The notes beneath the pieces are model-generated. The model saw only the letters and a program-made list of their open reading frames with translations, did no database searches and had not been told where the DNA came from. This document shows positions 15,194 through 22,513 of a DNA stretch of 25,591 bases, piece by piece. The DNA comes from JBDHZU01 sp039812085 (GTDB lineage Bacteria; Actinomycetota; Actinomycetes; S36-B12; UBA10799). Made by a program: the position numbers and the translations under genes. Position 1 is the stretch's first letter; the number at the start of each line of letters is the position of its first letter. The DNA is taken from assembly GCA_039812085.1 (NCBI GenBank), contig JBDHZU010000014.1, forward strand, positions 1 through 25,591, read 5' to 3'.

Positions 15194-15891
15194 CCAGTCG
15201 CGAGTTCGCTGGCAGGGCCCATCACAATGACGGGCTTCTTTTTCGGCTTCAGCCAACGCAACAGGGTGCGCATATTGGCGGCTGACATTGATACGCAGCC
15301 ACGGGTCGGACGATCACGCCAGACATGAATCCAAATACCGCCATCTGGAATCTTGGGATTGGGTCGGTAGTTGTCTTCCGGTGAATGCCCGGCTCGACGA
15401 TTAAAGTTGACGGCGATTACGTAGCCGAAGATGTTCGGATTCGGGTGGTAGTAGCCGTACTTATTGCGCCAGTACCGCATCTTGGTGCCCGGGTTCTTCC
15501 ACTTACCACCAGCATCAGTGAGTCCATAGCGACCCACGGGGGAGTAGAGCGAACCGTCCCACGGATGCTTATGCCACCCGTTGGCCCCATTGCGTGCACG
15601 AACCGAACCGACCTTGGTCCAACATTTGCCGGATTTCTGCCAACGCGTCACCGTCGACCAACTTTCGTCCCACCCGTCGCCAGCAGCGACGACGACTTGC
15701 TTGGTGGCTGCCTTGGGCTGGTATTTCTTGGCCAAGCCGGGGACAGTGGTCTGGCATGACGCTGGTGAAGCAGATGCTGTTGGGGTAAGCACAGAAGGTG
15801 CTGCTGCTGGTGCCGGAGCCACGACGAGGCCCATACCCAGCAGGGCAGTGCTACCGACCGCAGTGGCACGGGCAGATAGATGGGCGCGCAT
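15190..15891 (-). CDS. Secreted L,D-transpeptidase-family (YkuD) protein
   Basis: Exported protein of 233 residues with a YkuD domain, the fold that makes 3-3 peptidoglycan cross-links or attaches proteins. Signal peptide about 1-31 (GSTALLGMGLVVAPAPAAA). The catalytic motif is IHVWRDRPTRGCVSMS with H189, R197, G198 and C199. The fold upstream has the GRYGLTDAGGKW and FGYVIAVNFN strands. The N-terminal part (about 45-110) has two further Cys (C46, C90). This resembles the short L,D-transpeptidase catalytic domain-containing proteins of actinobacteria more than Ldt proteins with Ig-like domains. The stop overlaps the end of parE; TACGTT lies 6 nt before the ATG. The substrate is not shown by sequence. 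Confidence 0.85.
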   Translation of the reverse strand: MRAHLSARATAVGSTALLGMGLVVAPAPAAAPSVLTPTASASPASCQTTVPGLAKKYQPKAATKQVVVAAGDGWDESWSTVTRWQKSGKCWTKVGSVRARNGANGWHKHPWDGSLYSPVGRYGLTDAGGKWKNPGTKMRYWRNKYGYYHPNPNIFGYVIAVNFNRRAGHSPEDNYRPNPKIPDGGIWIHVWRDRPTRGCVSMSAANMRTLLRWLKPKKKPVIVMGPASELATG

Positions 15892-15897
15892 TCATCG

Positions 15898-15903
15898 AAC
15901 GTA
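15898..15903 (-). promoter_or_regulatory. Putative -10 hexamer, leaderless start of L,D-transpeptidase
   Basis: On the minus strand TACGTT is followed by CGATGA and the ATG at 15891, a 6-nt spacing with no SD. Confidence 0.4.
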
Positions 15904-15949
15904 TCCCAGATGATGTTCAAATTCGCCGAACTAAGAGTTAACTGCAGTC

Positions 15950-16921
15950 CTATTCCGAAACTGCGGGCTGCGCAGGCGGTAGGAAGGTTCCCTTGCGGAT
16001 CGCGGACAGAGTCTTGATGGCGATCACACCGACCAGCCCCGTCAGCGCGATAACCAGCGCCCACATTGCCCACTGCCATCCAGGGAACGTCCAGGTGTGG
16101 AACCACATGATGGCGTAGGCGGCCACTGCACAGTAGGAGAAGGTGAACGCCCAATAGGTAGCGGCGAAAGGGACCGTCCGGTAGCGGCCGATCAACCTGA
16201 TCTGAACCAAGACCATGAGGATGCAGTAGCCGCTAAGGCCTAGCTGTATGGGATTGAGCTGATCTCCCGTCAATTTGAACCAAGCGATACCTGCCACGGC
16301 TGGTGGTGCCACCTCGATCGCGAGCAGTGGGAGTAGCGGCGTGGGTAGTGATGGTCGAAAGAACAATCGATTGAGCACTAACGATCCGAGCACTAGCCAA
16401 CAGATCACGCCTATCCCGAACGCCACCCAGGCGGCATGAGTCAAACCGACGCTGACTAGTGACGATGCGCCGATGAGGCCACCTGCGACGGTGGGCAGAA
16501 AGTAACCAGGATGAAGTTTCTCTTCTTGTAGGCCGTCGGCGATCCAGGTTCCGGCAAGCAGGCCACCAATGATGGCGCTGAGCACCGCGCAGGCCACCGT
16601 CAAGATTCGGCCGCAAGTGGGATTCCAGTCATAGAGTCCAACGCCCAGAATCATTCCTACGATTGGTCCCACAGAAATGAACGGCGCAAGGATCTCGTTG
16701 TTCCAGTCGGCAGACAGTGCCCCTTTTACCGTTGCCAACTTCGCCACATAGATCCCAACCAGGCCTAGCCACACCACCAAAGTCAGTACGTATAGAGCGA
16801 AGACGACGGTGCCGACCCCTCCAACGGTTTCGTCAGCTAAGTGCCAGAGTTCGGCTAATCCGCATAGGCCGAAAGCAATGCTGAAGATGTTGGGTGGTAC
16901 GCGTGACAGCCAGGTGTTCAC
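15950..16921 (-). CDS. TDT/TehA-SLAC1 family anion transporter
   Basis: Integral membrane protein, about 323 residues and ten hydrophobic segments. Family signs: RVPPNIFSIAFGLCGLAELW at the first helix and GYFLPTVAGGLIGASSL in the middle, both typical of the tellurite-resistance/dicarboxylate transporter superfamily (TehA, SLAC1). These proteins carry or conduct small anions; the substrate here is unknown, and bicarbonate is only suggested by the neighbouring carbonic anhydrase. The frame is open to 17008, overlapping that gene, but the GTG at 16921 gives the usual start just before the first helix and has CATACT 6 nt before it. The carbonic anhydrase gene ends 37 nt upstream of this start. 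The start is moderately certain, the family firm. Confidence 0.82.
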   Translation of the reverse strand: MNTWLSRVPPNIFSIAFGLCGLAELWHLADETVGGVGTVVFALYVLTLVVWLGLVGIYVAKLATVKGALSADWNNEILAPFISVGPIVGMILGVGLYDWNPTCGRILTVACAVLSAIIGGLLAGTWIADGLQEEKLHPGYFLPTVAGGLIGASSLVSVGLTHAAWVAFGIGVICWLVLGSLVLNRLFFRPSLPTPLLPLLAIEVAPPAVAGIAWFKLTGDQLNPIQLGLSGYCILMVLVQIRLIGRYRTVPFAATYWAFTFSYCAVAAYAIMWFHTWTFPGWQWAMWALVIALTGLVGVIAIKTLSAIRKGTFLPPAQPAVSE

Positions 16922-16927
16922 CTGCTG

Positions 16928-16933
16928 AGTATG
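16928..16933 (-). promoter_or_regulatory. Putative -10 hexamer, internal leaderless promoter of the TDT transporter
   Basis: CATACT on the minus strand, four of six matches to TATAAT, lies 6 nt before the GTG at 16921 and inside the 37-nt gap after the carbonic anhydrase stop. It would allow independent expression. Confidence 0.4.
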
Positions 16934-16958
16934 GCGATGGAGAGCCGCGAGTTGCAGA

Positions 16959-17471
16959 TTAAATATCGACCGGTTCGAGCTTGCCGGTGTTGACGTCGTA
17001 GATCGCACCCGCAGCGATCAAATCCTTGGGTAGCAACGGGTGGGAACGGATACGAGTGAGGTCGCGTTCTAGCGCTTCCATCTGGTCACCGACAACCGCC
17101 ACCTCCATGCTGCGAGTGTCGACGCCGAAGTCGTGATAAATCGTTTCGTGGATTTCTTCCTCGGTGGCTGAGGACATTCGGCAACTCGTGTGGGGCATGA
17201 CGAGCACTCGGCTGACATTGAGCAGGTAGGTGGCCAGAACGAGGGTTCGCAACACGTCATCAGTGACGCGGGCGCCGGCATTTCGCAGGATCTTCACGTC
17301 GCCTGCCTGCATTCCCAAAACACCGAGCGGGTCGATACGTGAGTCCATGCAGGTAATAACTGCTAAACCTTTGCTCGCTAGGCCAGTGAGCTCGGTTCCA
17401 TTGAAGTCCTTGGCGAACTCCCGGTTACCGGTGAGAACGTCGTCGAAAGTGTCGGTGGGAAACGGATGCAT
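16959..17471 (-). CDS. Beta-class carbonic anhydrase
   Basis: Interconverts CO2 and bicarbonate in the cytoplasm. The 170-residue protein has zinc ligands C41 (CMDSRID, with the D43-R45 dyad), H94 and C97 (MPHTSCRM). Length and layout match the short mycobacterial Rv1284-type enzymes. The ATG at 17471 overlaps the TGA of the upstream ferredoxin-NADP reductase by one base (TGATG), so translation is coupled. The TDT transporter gene follows 37 nt later on the same strand. No signal peptide. The family and metal site are very clear; the physiological role (pH, carboxylation supply) is not. Confidence 0.95.
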   Translation of the reverse strand: MHPFPTDTFDDVLTGNREFAKDFNGTELTGLASKGLAVITCMDSRIDPLGVLGMQAGDVKILRNAGARVTDDVLRTLVLATYLLNVSRVLVMPHTSCRMSSATEEEIHETIYHDFGVDTRSMEVAVVGDQMEALERDLTRIRSHPLLPKDLIAAGAIYDVNTGKLEPVDI

Positions 17472-18451
17472 CAGTTCGAACCTCCAGACGAATGCCCAGG
17501 GAAGATTCCGTGGGTCGGATCAATAATGGGCGCTGCGTTATTCACCGCCAACGCCGCCTCCGAAAATCCCACCGATATGAGGGCAACTTTGCCCGGATAG
17601 GTGGCGATGTCACCGGCTGCGTAGACCCGCGGGCGGCTGGTGGCCATGGTGGTATCGACCACCAAGTGACGCTTGTCGAGTTCCAGCCCCCAGTCCGCCA
17701 ACGGCCCAAGGTTGGCGACGAAACCGAGAGCGGCCACAACGGTTTGGGCAGGAAGGGTGATGACCCCATCACTGCCCTTCCGCGTGATGTCGATTTCCTC
17801 CACCTGGTCGCCGCCGCGTACTGCTGATACCTCGGCAGAAGTGATCAGTTGGATGCCTGCCGCACGCACTTTGTCGACGGTTGCGGCGTGGGCACGGAAC
17901 TCTTCGCGACGGTGAACCAACGTGATCGACTTGGCGATATCGCGCAGTGACCACGCCCAGTCGAAGGCTGAATCGCCACCCCCGACGATGACCACGTCTC
18001 GATCAGCATGTTCAGACAGACGGGGCACGAAGTACACGACACCGCGATCTACCCATTCCTCACCTTGCGGCATCGGTCGGGGCTTGAATGAACCGATTCC
18101 AGAACTGATCAGCAAGACCTTGGCGTGGATCGTCGATCCGGCATCGGTGGTAATGACTAGTCCGTCGTCCGATTCTTCGAGCGAGATGGCCTGCTCGCCC
18201 AAAATAAAAGTGGGATCAAAAGTCTGTGCCTGTTGCGTGAGGCCTTCCACTAACTCTCGGCCGGTGATGCTGGGGAACCCGCCAACATCGAAGATTTCCT
18301 TCTCGGGATACATCGCCGTGATCTGCCCACCTAATTCGGGCAGGGCATCAATAACCACGGTGGAGAAGCCACGAAAACCGGAGTAGTAGGCCGCGTAGAG
18401 ACCGGTGGGTCCAGCGCCGATGATTGCCAGGTCGCAACTGGTGTCAGCCAC
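17471..18451 (-). CDS. Ferredoxin-NADP(+) reductase, thioredoxin-reductase-like type
   Basis: FAD flavoprotein moving electrons between NADPH and ferredoxin/flavodoxin. From GTG 18451 it has 326 residues. FAD motif GAGPTG at 12-17, NADP motif GGGDSA at 157-162 with HRREEFR (180-186) for the 2'-phosphate, and the C-terminal FAD segment AAGDIATYPGK. There is no CxxC in the NADP domain (SAFDWA replaces it), which excludes thioredoxin reductase and fits YumC/FNR2. TTG 18472 and GTG 18460 are other starts; GTG 18451 places the FAD motif at the usual distance and has TAGCGT 7 nt before it. Its stop overlaps the carbonic anhydrase start. Confidence 0.9.
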   Translation of the reverse strand: MADTSCDLAIIGAGPTGLYAAYYSGFRGFSTVVIDALPELGGQITAMYPEKEIFDVGGFPSITGRELVEGLTQQAQTFDPTFILGEQAISLEESDDGLVITTDAGSTIHAKVLLISSGIGSFKPRPMPQGEEWVDRGVVYFVPRLSEHADRDVVIVGGGDSAFDWAWSLRDIAKSITLVHRREEFRAHAATVDKVRAAGIQLITSAEVSAVRGGDQVEEIDITRKGSDGVITLPAQTVVAALGFVANLGPLADWGLELDKRHLVVDTTMATSRPRVYAAGDIATYPGKVALISVGFSEAALAVNNAAPIIDPTHGIFPGHSSGGSN

Positions 18452-18458
18452 GATCGTC

Positions 18459-18464
18459 ACGCTA
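18459..18464 (-). promoter_or_regulatory. Putative -10 hexamer, leaderless start of ferredoxin-NADP reductase
   Basis: TAGCGT on the minus strand precedes the GTG at 18451 by 7 nt; the same hexamer and spacing precede the GNAT/ligase GTG at 22514. Confidence 0.45.
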
Positions 18465-18530
18465 GCGCGCAAACCTGGCTTCGCGGCATTTGCGACCGGG
18501 CGTGTTGGGTCCCGCGCGGAACGTCCAGGA

Positions 18531-19097
18531 TCATGCGTTGGGGTCGTTACCTGGCTTCCACTTGATGCCGCATCCCATGGATGGACGATGAGGTTCAGGG
18601 ACGGCTTCGTTGTTCAGCACATGAGTGATGGCATCCGTGAGTAGAGCTCCGTCCAGAGTTGCGCCGTTCTTCGGAGTGGAGCCGTCGAACGCACCTCGGT
18701 AGGCCAGCGTCTGTGCACGGTTGAACAAGAAGAAGTCCGGGGTACAGGCAGCGTGAAAAGCCAATGCCACCGACTGATTGGCATCAACCAGATACGGGAA
18801 GGTCCATCCTGCTCGCGACTGTTGCTCGCGCAAACCGTCAACGTCATCGTCGGGATATTCCTCAGTGTCGTTTGAACAGATCGCAACGACGGCGAGGTCC
18901 TGATCGAACGGGGTGAGAACGTCGGCCAGAGCATGCTCAACGTGTCGAACGTATGGGCAGTGGTTGCACACGAACATCACAAGTAGTGGACGCCCGTCGG
19001 CATAGCTCGCCACGTTCAGATCAGCGCCGTCCAGATCGGGCAAGATGGCATCCGGTAAGGCGGTGCCGAGCGGGAGCATGTTGCTTTCTAAGGCCAT
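18531..19097 (-). CDS. Thioredoxin-fold (AhpC/TlpA-like) thiol protein
   Basis: A 188-residue cytoplasmic protein with a thioredoxin fold. Active site C44-N-H-C47 (VCNHCPYV), cis-Pro region TPDFFLF (P120) and a C-terminal SMGCGIKWK with C176. This CNHCPYV...MGCGIKWK pattern belongs to a widespread thioredoxin-family/redoxin group near DUF899-free TlpA-like proteins; its partners are unknown. No signal peptide, so it is not a cytochrome-maturation TlpA. The ATG at 19097 has TAGGCT 6 nt before it and no SD. The ferredoxin reductase start is 79 nt downstream of the stop and has its own promoter signal. The family is firm, the substrate unknown. Confidence 0.85.
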   Translation of the reverse strand: MALESNMLPLGTALPDAILPDLDGADLNVASYADGRPLLVMFVCNHCPYVRHVEHALADVLTPFDQDLAVVAICSNDTEEYPDDDVDGLREQQSRAGWTFPYLVDANQSVALAFHAACTPDFFLFNRAQTLAYRGAFDGSTPKNGATLDGALLTDAITHVLNNEAVPEPHRPSMGCGIKWKPGNDPNA

Positions 19098-19103
19098 GAG
19101 CCG

Positions 19104-19109
19104 AGCCTA
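19104..19109 (-). promoter_or_regulatory. Putative -10 hexamer, leaderless start of thioredoxin-fold gene
   Basis: TAGGCT on the minus strand is 6 nt before the ATG at 19097. The inverted-repeat block begins about 20 bp upstream, where a -35 box would lie. Confidence 0.45.
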
Positions 19110-19128
19110 TTCGGCTGACGAGTGACGT

Positions 19129-19197
19129 CCAACCGGATGGTGCCCGATGTTCCCCCCGTGCGGTGCAGGACACCGACACCGGACACCATCCGGTTGG
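19129..19197. repeat. Long imperfect inverted repeat with nested inner stem
   Basis: CCAACCGGATGGTGCCCG (19129-19146) pairs with 19180-19197 in 17 of 18 positions. Inside, GTGCGGTG (19158-19165) pairs with 19171-19179 with one bulged base, leaving an 11-nt side bulge containing CCCCCC. It lies between the divergent thioredoxin-fold gene and the orphan gene at 19366. It could be an RNA structure, an operator-type site or a repeated extragenic palindrome. Confidence 0.7.
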
Positions 19198-19205
19198 AAA
19201 TGAGG

Positions 19206-19278
19206 GTTCAGCAGTGGTGGCTGAACGCCTGCGGCAACCCTAGGCCTCGGGACGGAACGGAGGTGCTCAGTACGCCTC
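19206..19278 (+). repeat. Two further hairpins next to the long inverted repeat
   Basis: GTTCAGC (19206-19212) pairs with GCTGAAC (19220-19226), and GAGGTG (19260-19265) pairs with CGCCTC (19273-19278, one G-U). AGGGTT at 19203-19208 can alternatively pair with AACCCT at 19236-19241. With the repeat at 19129-19197 this makes a run of hairpins within the 268-bp spacer 19098-19365. Confidence 0.45.
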
Positions 19279-19365
19279 TCGCTGTGGATAACGACTGTTT
19301 GGAGCGTTCACCCGGTTGCCTGATCGACCGTGGCGAAAGCGCCCCAAGACCTCCACGATGACGCC

Positions 19366-19953
19366 ATGGCGATGATCGTCCCCTCCGTCGATGAGCAGCA
19401 GTCGACGCAGCCGCTTCAGCGACTGCGCAAGGCTCAGTTCTCCGAACGTCTCGTTCGGGTACGTCGTCGTGACTTGGGCGTGGCCGTAGTGGAGGGATTC
19501 GTCGTCGGTATCGGTGAACAGTGGCTGATGTTGGCTGTTGTTCTGGACACGAACACCTTCGTGGGATGGAGCATGGTTCGCCTTGCGGACATCACCAAAG
19601 TGACGGGTCCACGGTCACGATCCACGGCAGCTCGGCGTCATCTTCAAGCCGGAGGGCATTGGCCGGTCCCGCGTCCGACCCGACCGGTCGATTTGGGGAC
19701 GACCGAGGATTTGTTCAAGACCGTGCAAGATTGCAGCGATGTGTTGGAAGTCCGTTGTGAACGGTTGCATTCGGCAGTGATTGGCCGCCCAGAGCAGGTC
19801 GCAGTCGATGCGGTGACCATGGTGGCGCTGGACGAACGAGGTCGAGCGCGAGGTCCACGCAGCAGTCTCATCACGAGTGACGTCACCCGGATCGATGTTC
19901 CGGTCGTACCGGTTCCCGGTCCACGCAATTCGACTGAAGACGTGGCGGAGTGA
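19366..19953 (+). CDS. Hypothetical protein (195 aa)
   Basis: Not assigned to a named family. The 195-residue product starts MAMIVPSVDEQQ and has a middle section (FSERLVRVRRRDLGVAVVEGFVVGIGEQWLMLAVV) of alternating hydrophobic strands like a small beta-barrel, then VGWSMVRLADITKV and a later VLEVRCERLHSAVIGRPEQV section. Charged, no signal peptide or membrane helix. I have an impression of similar actinobacterial proteins of unknown function but cannot name them. The ATG at 19366 has only a weak CACGAT 6 nt before it; a GTG at 19330 is the alternative. It ends 1 nt before the convergent parC stop, so the two share no terminator space. Confidence 0.7.
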   Translation: MAMIVPSVDEQQSTQPLQRLRKAQFSERLVRVRRRDLGVAVVEGFVVGIGEQWLMLAVVLDTNTFVGWSMVRLADITKVTGPRSRSTAARRHLQAGGHWPVPRPTRPVDLGTTEDLFKTVQDCSDVLEVRCERLHSAVIGRPEQVAVDAVTMVALDERGRARGPRSSLITSDVTRIDVPVVPVPGPRNSTEDVAE

Positions 19954-19954
19954 A

Positions 19955-22423
19955 CTACTTCGCGGAAGATTCCACCGATAGACCGATTTCCGAACCACCC
20001 AATGCCACAGGTTGAGTCGTCAACGTATCTCCGGACGCATCGCGCGCCTTGCGATCTGTGGGCACATCAACCGGTCGGGCTTTACCTGTTGCCGCGATGA
20101 CGGGGGCAGTCCCCGCCCACGCGTACAGCAGCGAGTCTTCGTTCTTTGCCAGACGGTGACACCGAACTCCACCCGTTGCTCGGCCTTTTGCCGGGAACTG
20201 ATCCCACTCGGTGGTCTTGATACTGGTCGCGCCGGTTCCCTCCAGTGCGGCGGTGCTACCGGCAATGGTCACCACAATCGGATCGGTGCTGGTGGTGGGC
20301 ACCACGTTGAAACCGACGACCTTGGCACCAGCAGCGAGTTTGATTCCCGCCATGCCGCCAGCACCGCGACCTTGTGGCCGCACCTTGTCGGCGCCAAACC
20401 GCAGAAGCTGGGCGTCGCTAGTCACAAGACACAGTTCGTCCTCGTCTGTTGCTAGACCTGCGCCCACCACCGAATCGCCTGGTTTCAGGTTGATGACTTG
20501 CCACTCCTGCTTGCCGGACGGCACATCGTTGGACAGGCGTTTCACCACACCTTGAGCAGTACCCAGAGCCAGCGGGGTGGGTTCAGACTCGGCTCCATCG
20601 GAAATCGGGAGCAGGCCGATCGCCTTCTCGCGACGTTCCAGAGAGCAGTACTCCGACACTGACGCACCAGCAACTGAACGACCGCTTGAGGTTGTCATCG
20701 GCAGTTCAATGACCGGAACAAGCAATGCGCGGCCTTTCGTGGTGATGACTGCGACCGTTCCGCGTGTACGTGAGGGCACCACTGCGCGTAGCGCGAACTT
20801 GCTGGCCGCTACCTGCCCCTCGGTATCAGTTGCTGTGCGGGCCAACATTCCGTTGGTGGTCAAGATGACCTGACAGGCAGCGTCGGGAACCTCGATGGAA
20901 TCCTCACTGGGCAATGCCGCGACTGGATCGTTGGCCTCGTCCAAGAGAACAGTTCGGCGGGCGTTCCCGTAGTCCTTAGCTGCGGCATCTAGTTCGTCGG
21001 CGATGACCTTCTGCAATACCTTCGGGTCGTCCAAGATGGTGGACAACTGGGAGATGGTCTCCTCCAGCTCAGCCTTTTCTCGTTCTAGTTCGATCCGGGC
21101 CAGCTTGGTGAGTCGACGCAGCGGCATATCCAAGATGTACGTGGTCTGGGTATCCGACAGGTCGAATACTTGGATGAGTCGTTCGCGAGCAACAGAGGCG
21201 TCTTCGCTGGAGCGAATGACTTGAATGACCTCATCGATGTCCAGAATCGCGATCAATAGACCCTCGACCAGATGCAGTCGATCAGCCGCGCGGGCACGGC
21301 GGTATTCCGTGCGACGACGGACGATCTCGCGCCGATGTTCGATGAACACCTTCAACAGATCCAGCACGCCCATAGTGCGTGGCTGGCCGTTGACGAGGGC
21401 AACGTTGTTGATGTTGAAGGCTTCTTCCAACGGAGTGAGCCGATACAGCTTGGTGAGCAGAGCGTCAGGAGAGAAGCCGTTCTTGATTTCGACGACTAGT
21501 TGCATGCCGTTATCGCCATCGGTCAGGTCGGTGAGATCGGCAATGCCCTCGATCTTCTTGGCCACGACGAGTTCTTTGATCTTCTCGATCACTCGTTCCG
21601 GGCCAACGCCATGGGGCAACGTTGAGATCACGATCCCCTTGCGCTTGGGAGTGACCTGTTCGATCCGGGCAGTGGCGCGCATCCGGAACGACCCACGGCC
21701 AGTCTCATACGCTCGACGCAGGTTCTCTCCACCGATCACGACACCGCCACCCGGCAGGTCTGGTCCTGGCATGACAGCCATGACGTCATCCAGCGTGGCG
21801 CGAGGTTTGCGAAGAATGAGCTTGGCGGCAGCGCATGCTTCGACCAGATTGTGCGGGGCCATATTCGTGGCCATGCCCACGGCGATTCCCGCCGCCCCAT
21901 TGACCAATAGCAAGGGCACCGCCGAAGGCAGCACCAATGGTTCGGTCTCGCGGCCGTCGTAGTTGGGACCGAAGTCGACAGTGTCTTCTTCCAGGCCAGT
22001 GGTGAGCAATGTCGATGCTGCGTCGAGGCGGCATTCGGTGTAGCGCATGGCAGCTGGTCCGTCGTCTAACGAACCGAAGTTGCCGTGCCCGTCCACGAGG
22101 GGAAGCCGCATCGCATACGGGGCGGCCAGTCGAACCAGTGCGTCGTAAATTGCGCCGTCTCCGTGCGGGTGCAGACGGCCCATCACCTCACCCACGACGC
22201 GGGCGGACTTCACATGGCCGCGATCAGACCACAGTGACATCTGTGCCATCTGGAACAAGATTCGGCGCTGGACCGGTTTCAAGCCATCCCGGGCATCGGG
22301 CAGTGCGCGCGAATAGATGACCGAATACGCATATTCCAGGAAGCTGTCGCGCATCTCATCGGCGACATCGACATCGACAATGTTCCCGCCCGTTGAGGCA
22401 TCAGTCGTCGTTGTCGGGGTCAT
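19955..22423 (-). CDS. parC: DNA topoisomerase IV subunit A (ParC, GyrA-like)
   Basis: DNA cleavage subunit partnering ParE. From ATG 22423 it has 822 residues. Winged-helix region with the catalytic tyrosine Y128 (AMRYTE); quinolone region HPHGDGAIYDALVRLA with G90 and D94 at the positions of E. coli GyrA S83 and D87. The tower and coiled-coil (RREIVRRRTEYRRARAADRLHLVEGL) and a C-terminal beta-pinwheel complete it. The pinwheel lacks an obvious GyrA-box QRRGGKG, supporting ParC over GyrA. It lies about 5 kb from parE, in convergent orientation. CACAAT 8 nt before the ATG may be its -10; a TTG at 22432 is unlikely. It is divergent from the GNAT/ligase gene. Confidence 0.92.
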   Translation of the reverse strand: MTPTTTTDASTGGNIVDVDVADEMRDSFLEYAYSVIYSRALPDARDGLKPVQRRILFQMAQMSLWSDRGHVKSARVVGEVMGRLHPHGDGAIYDALVRLAAPYAMRLPLVDGHGNFGSLDDGPAAMRYTECRLDAASTLLTTGLEEDTVDFGPNYDGRETEPLVLPSAVPLLLVNGAAGIAVGMATNMAPHNLVEACAAAKLILRKPRATLDDVMAVMPGPDLPGGGVVIGGENLRRAYETGRGSFRMRATARIEQVTPKRKGIVISTLPHGVGPERVIEKIKELVVAKKIEGIADLTDLTDGDNGMQLVVEIKNGFSPDALLTKLYRLTPLEEAFNINNVALVNGQPRTMGVLDLLKVFIEHRREIVRRRTEYRRARAADRLHLVEGLLIAILDIDEVIQVIRSSEDASVARERLIQVFDLSDTQTTYILDMPLRRLTKLARIELEREKAELEETISQLSTILDDPKVLQKVIADELDAAAKDYGNARRTVLLDEANDPVAALPSEDSIEVPDAACQVILTTNGMLARTATDTEGQVAASKFALRAVVPSRTRGTVAVITTKGRALLVPVIELPMTTSSGRSVAGASVSEYCSLERREKAIGLLPISDGAESEPTPLALGTAQGVVKRLSNDVPSGKQEWQVINLKPGDSVVGAGLATDEDELCLVTSDAQLLRFGADKVRPQGRGAGGMAGIKLAAGAKVVGFNVVPTTSTDPIVVTIAGSTAALEGTGATSIKTTEWDQFPAKGRATGGVRCHRLAKNEDSLLYAWAGTAPVIAATGKARPVDVPTDRKARDASGDTLTTQPVALGGSEIGLSVESSAK

Positions 22424-22431
22424 GGGCAGCA

Positions 22432-22437
22432 ATTGTG
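22432..22437 (-). promoter_or_regulatory. Possible -10 hexamer of parC
   Basis: CACAAT (four of six matches to TATAAT) on the minus strand, 8 nt before the ATG at 22423, with no SD between. A near-leaderless mRNA would result. Confidence 0.3.
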
Positions 22438-22500
22438 CTCTGCCGCTCGTTCAGCGCACACCAGCGACACAGCCCAGTGCCTGACAGGTCACCATCTCGG

Positions 22501-22506
22501 TAGCGT
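22501..22506 (+). promoter_or_regulatory. Putative -10 hexamer, leaderless start of GNAT/ligase gene
   Basis: TAGCGT is 7 nt before the GTG at 22514, identical in hexamer and spacing to the ferredoxin reductase start. No SD. Confidence 0.45.
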
Positions 22507-22513
22507 GTGACCC

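Noticed and set aside
17471..18451. Thioredoxin reductase instead of ferredoxin-NADP reductase
   Set aside because: The NADP domain lacks the redox CxxC, having SAFDWA at that place.
19129..19197. 6C-type non-coding RNA
   Set aside because: That motif needs two hairpins with C-rich loops; only one CCCCCC run is seen, placed in a bulge rather than a terminal loop.
19122..19361. A 79-codon plus-strand frame through the inverted repeats
   Set aside because: No start signal, Arg/Pro-rich composition and overlap with the palindromes argue against coding.
21225..21962. A 245-codon plus-strand frame inside parC
   Set aside because: Antisense to conserved ParC core; Ser/Arg/Pro-rich with no recognisable domain.
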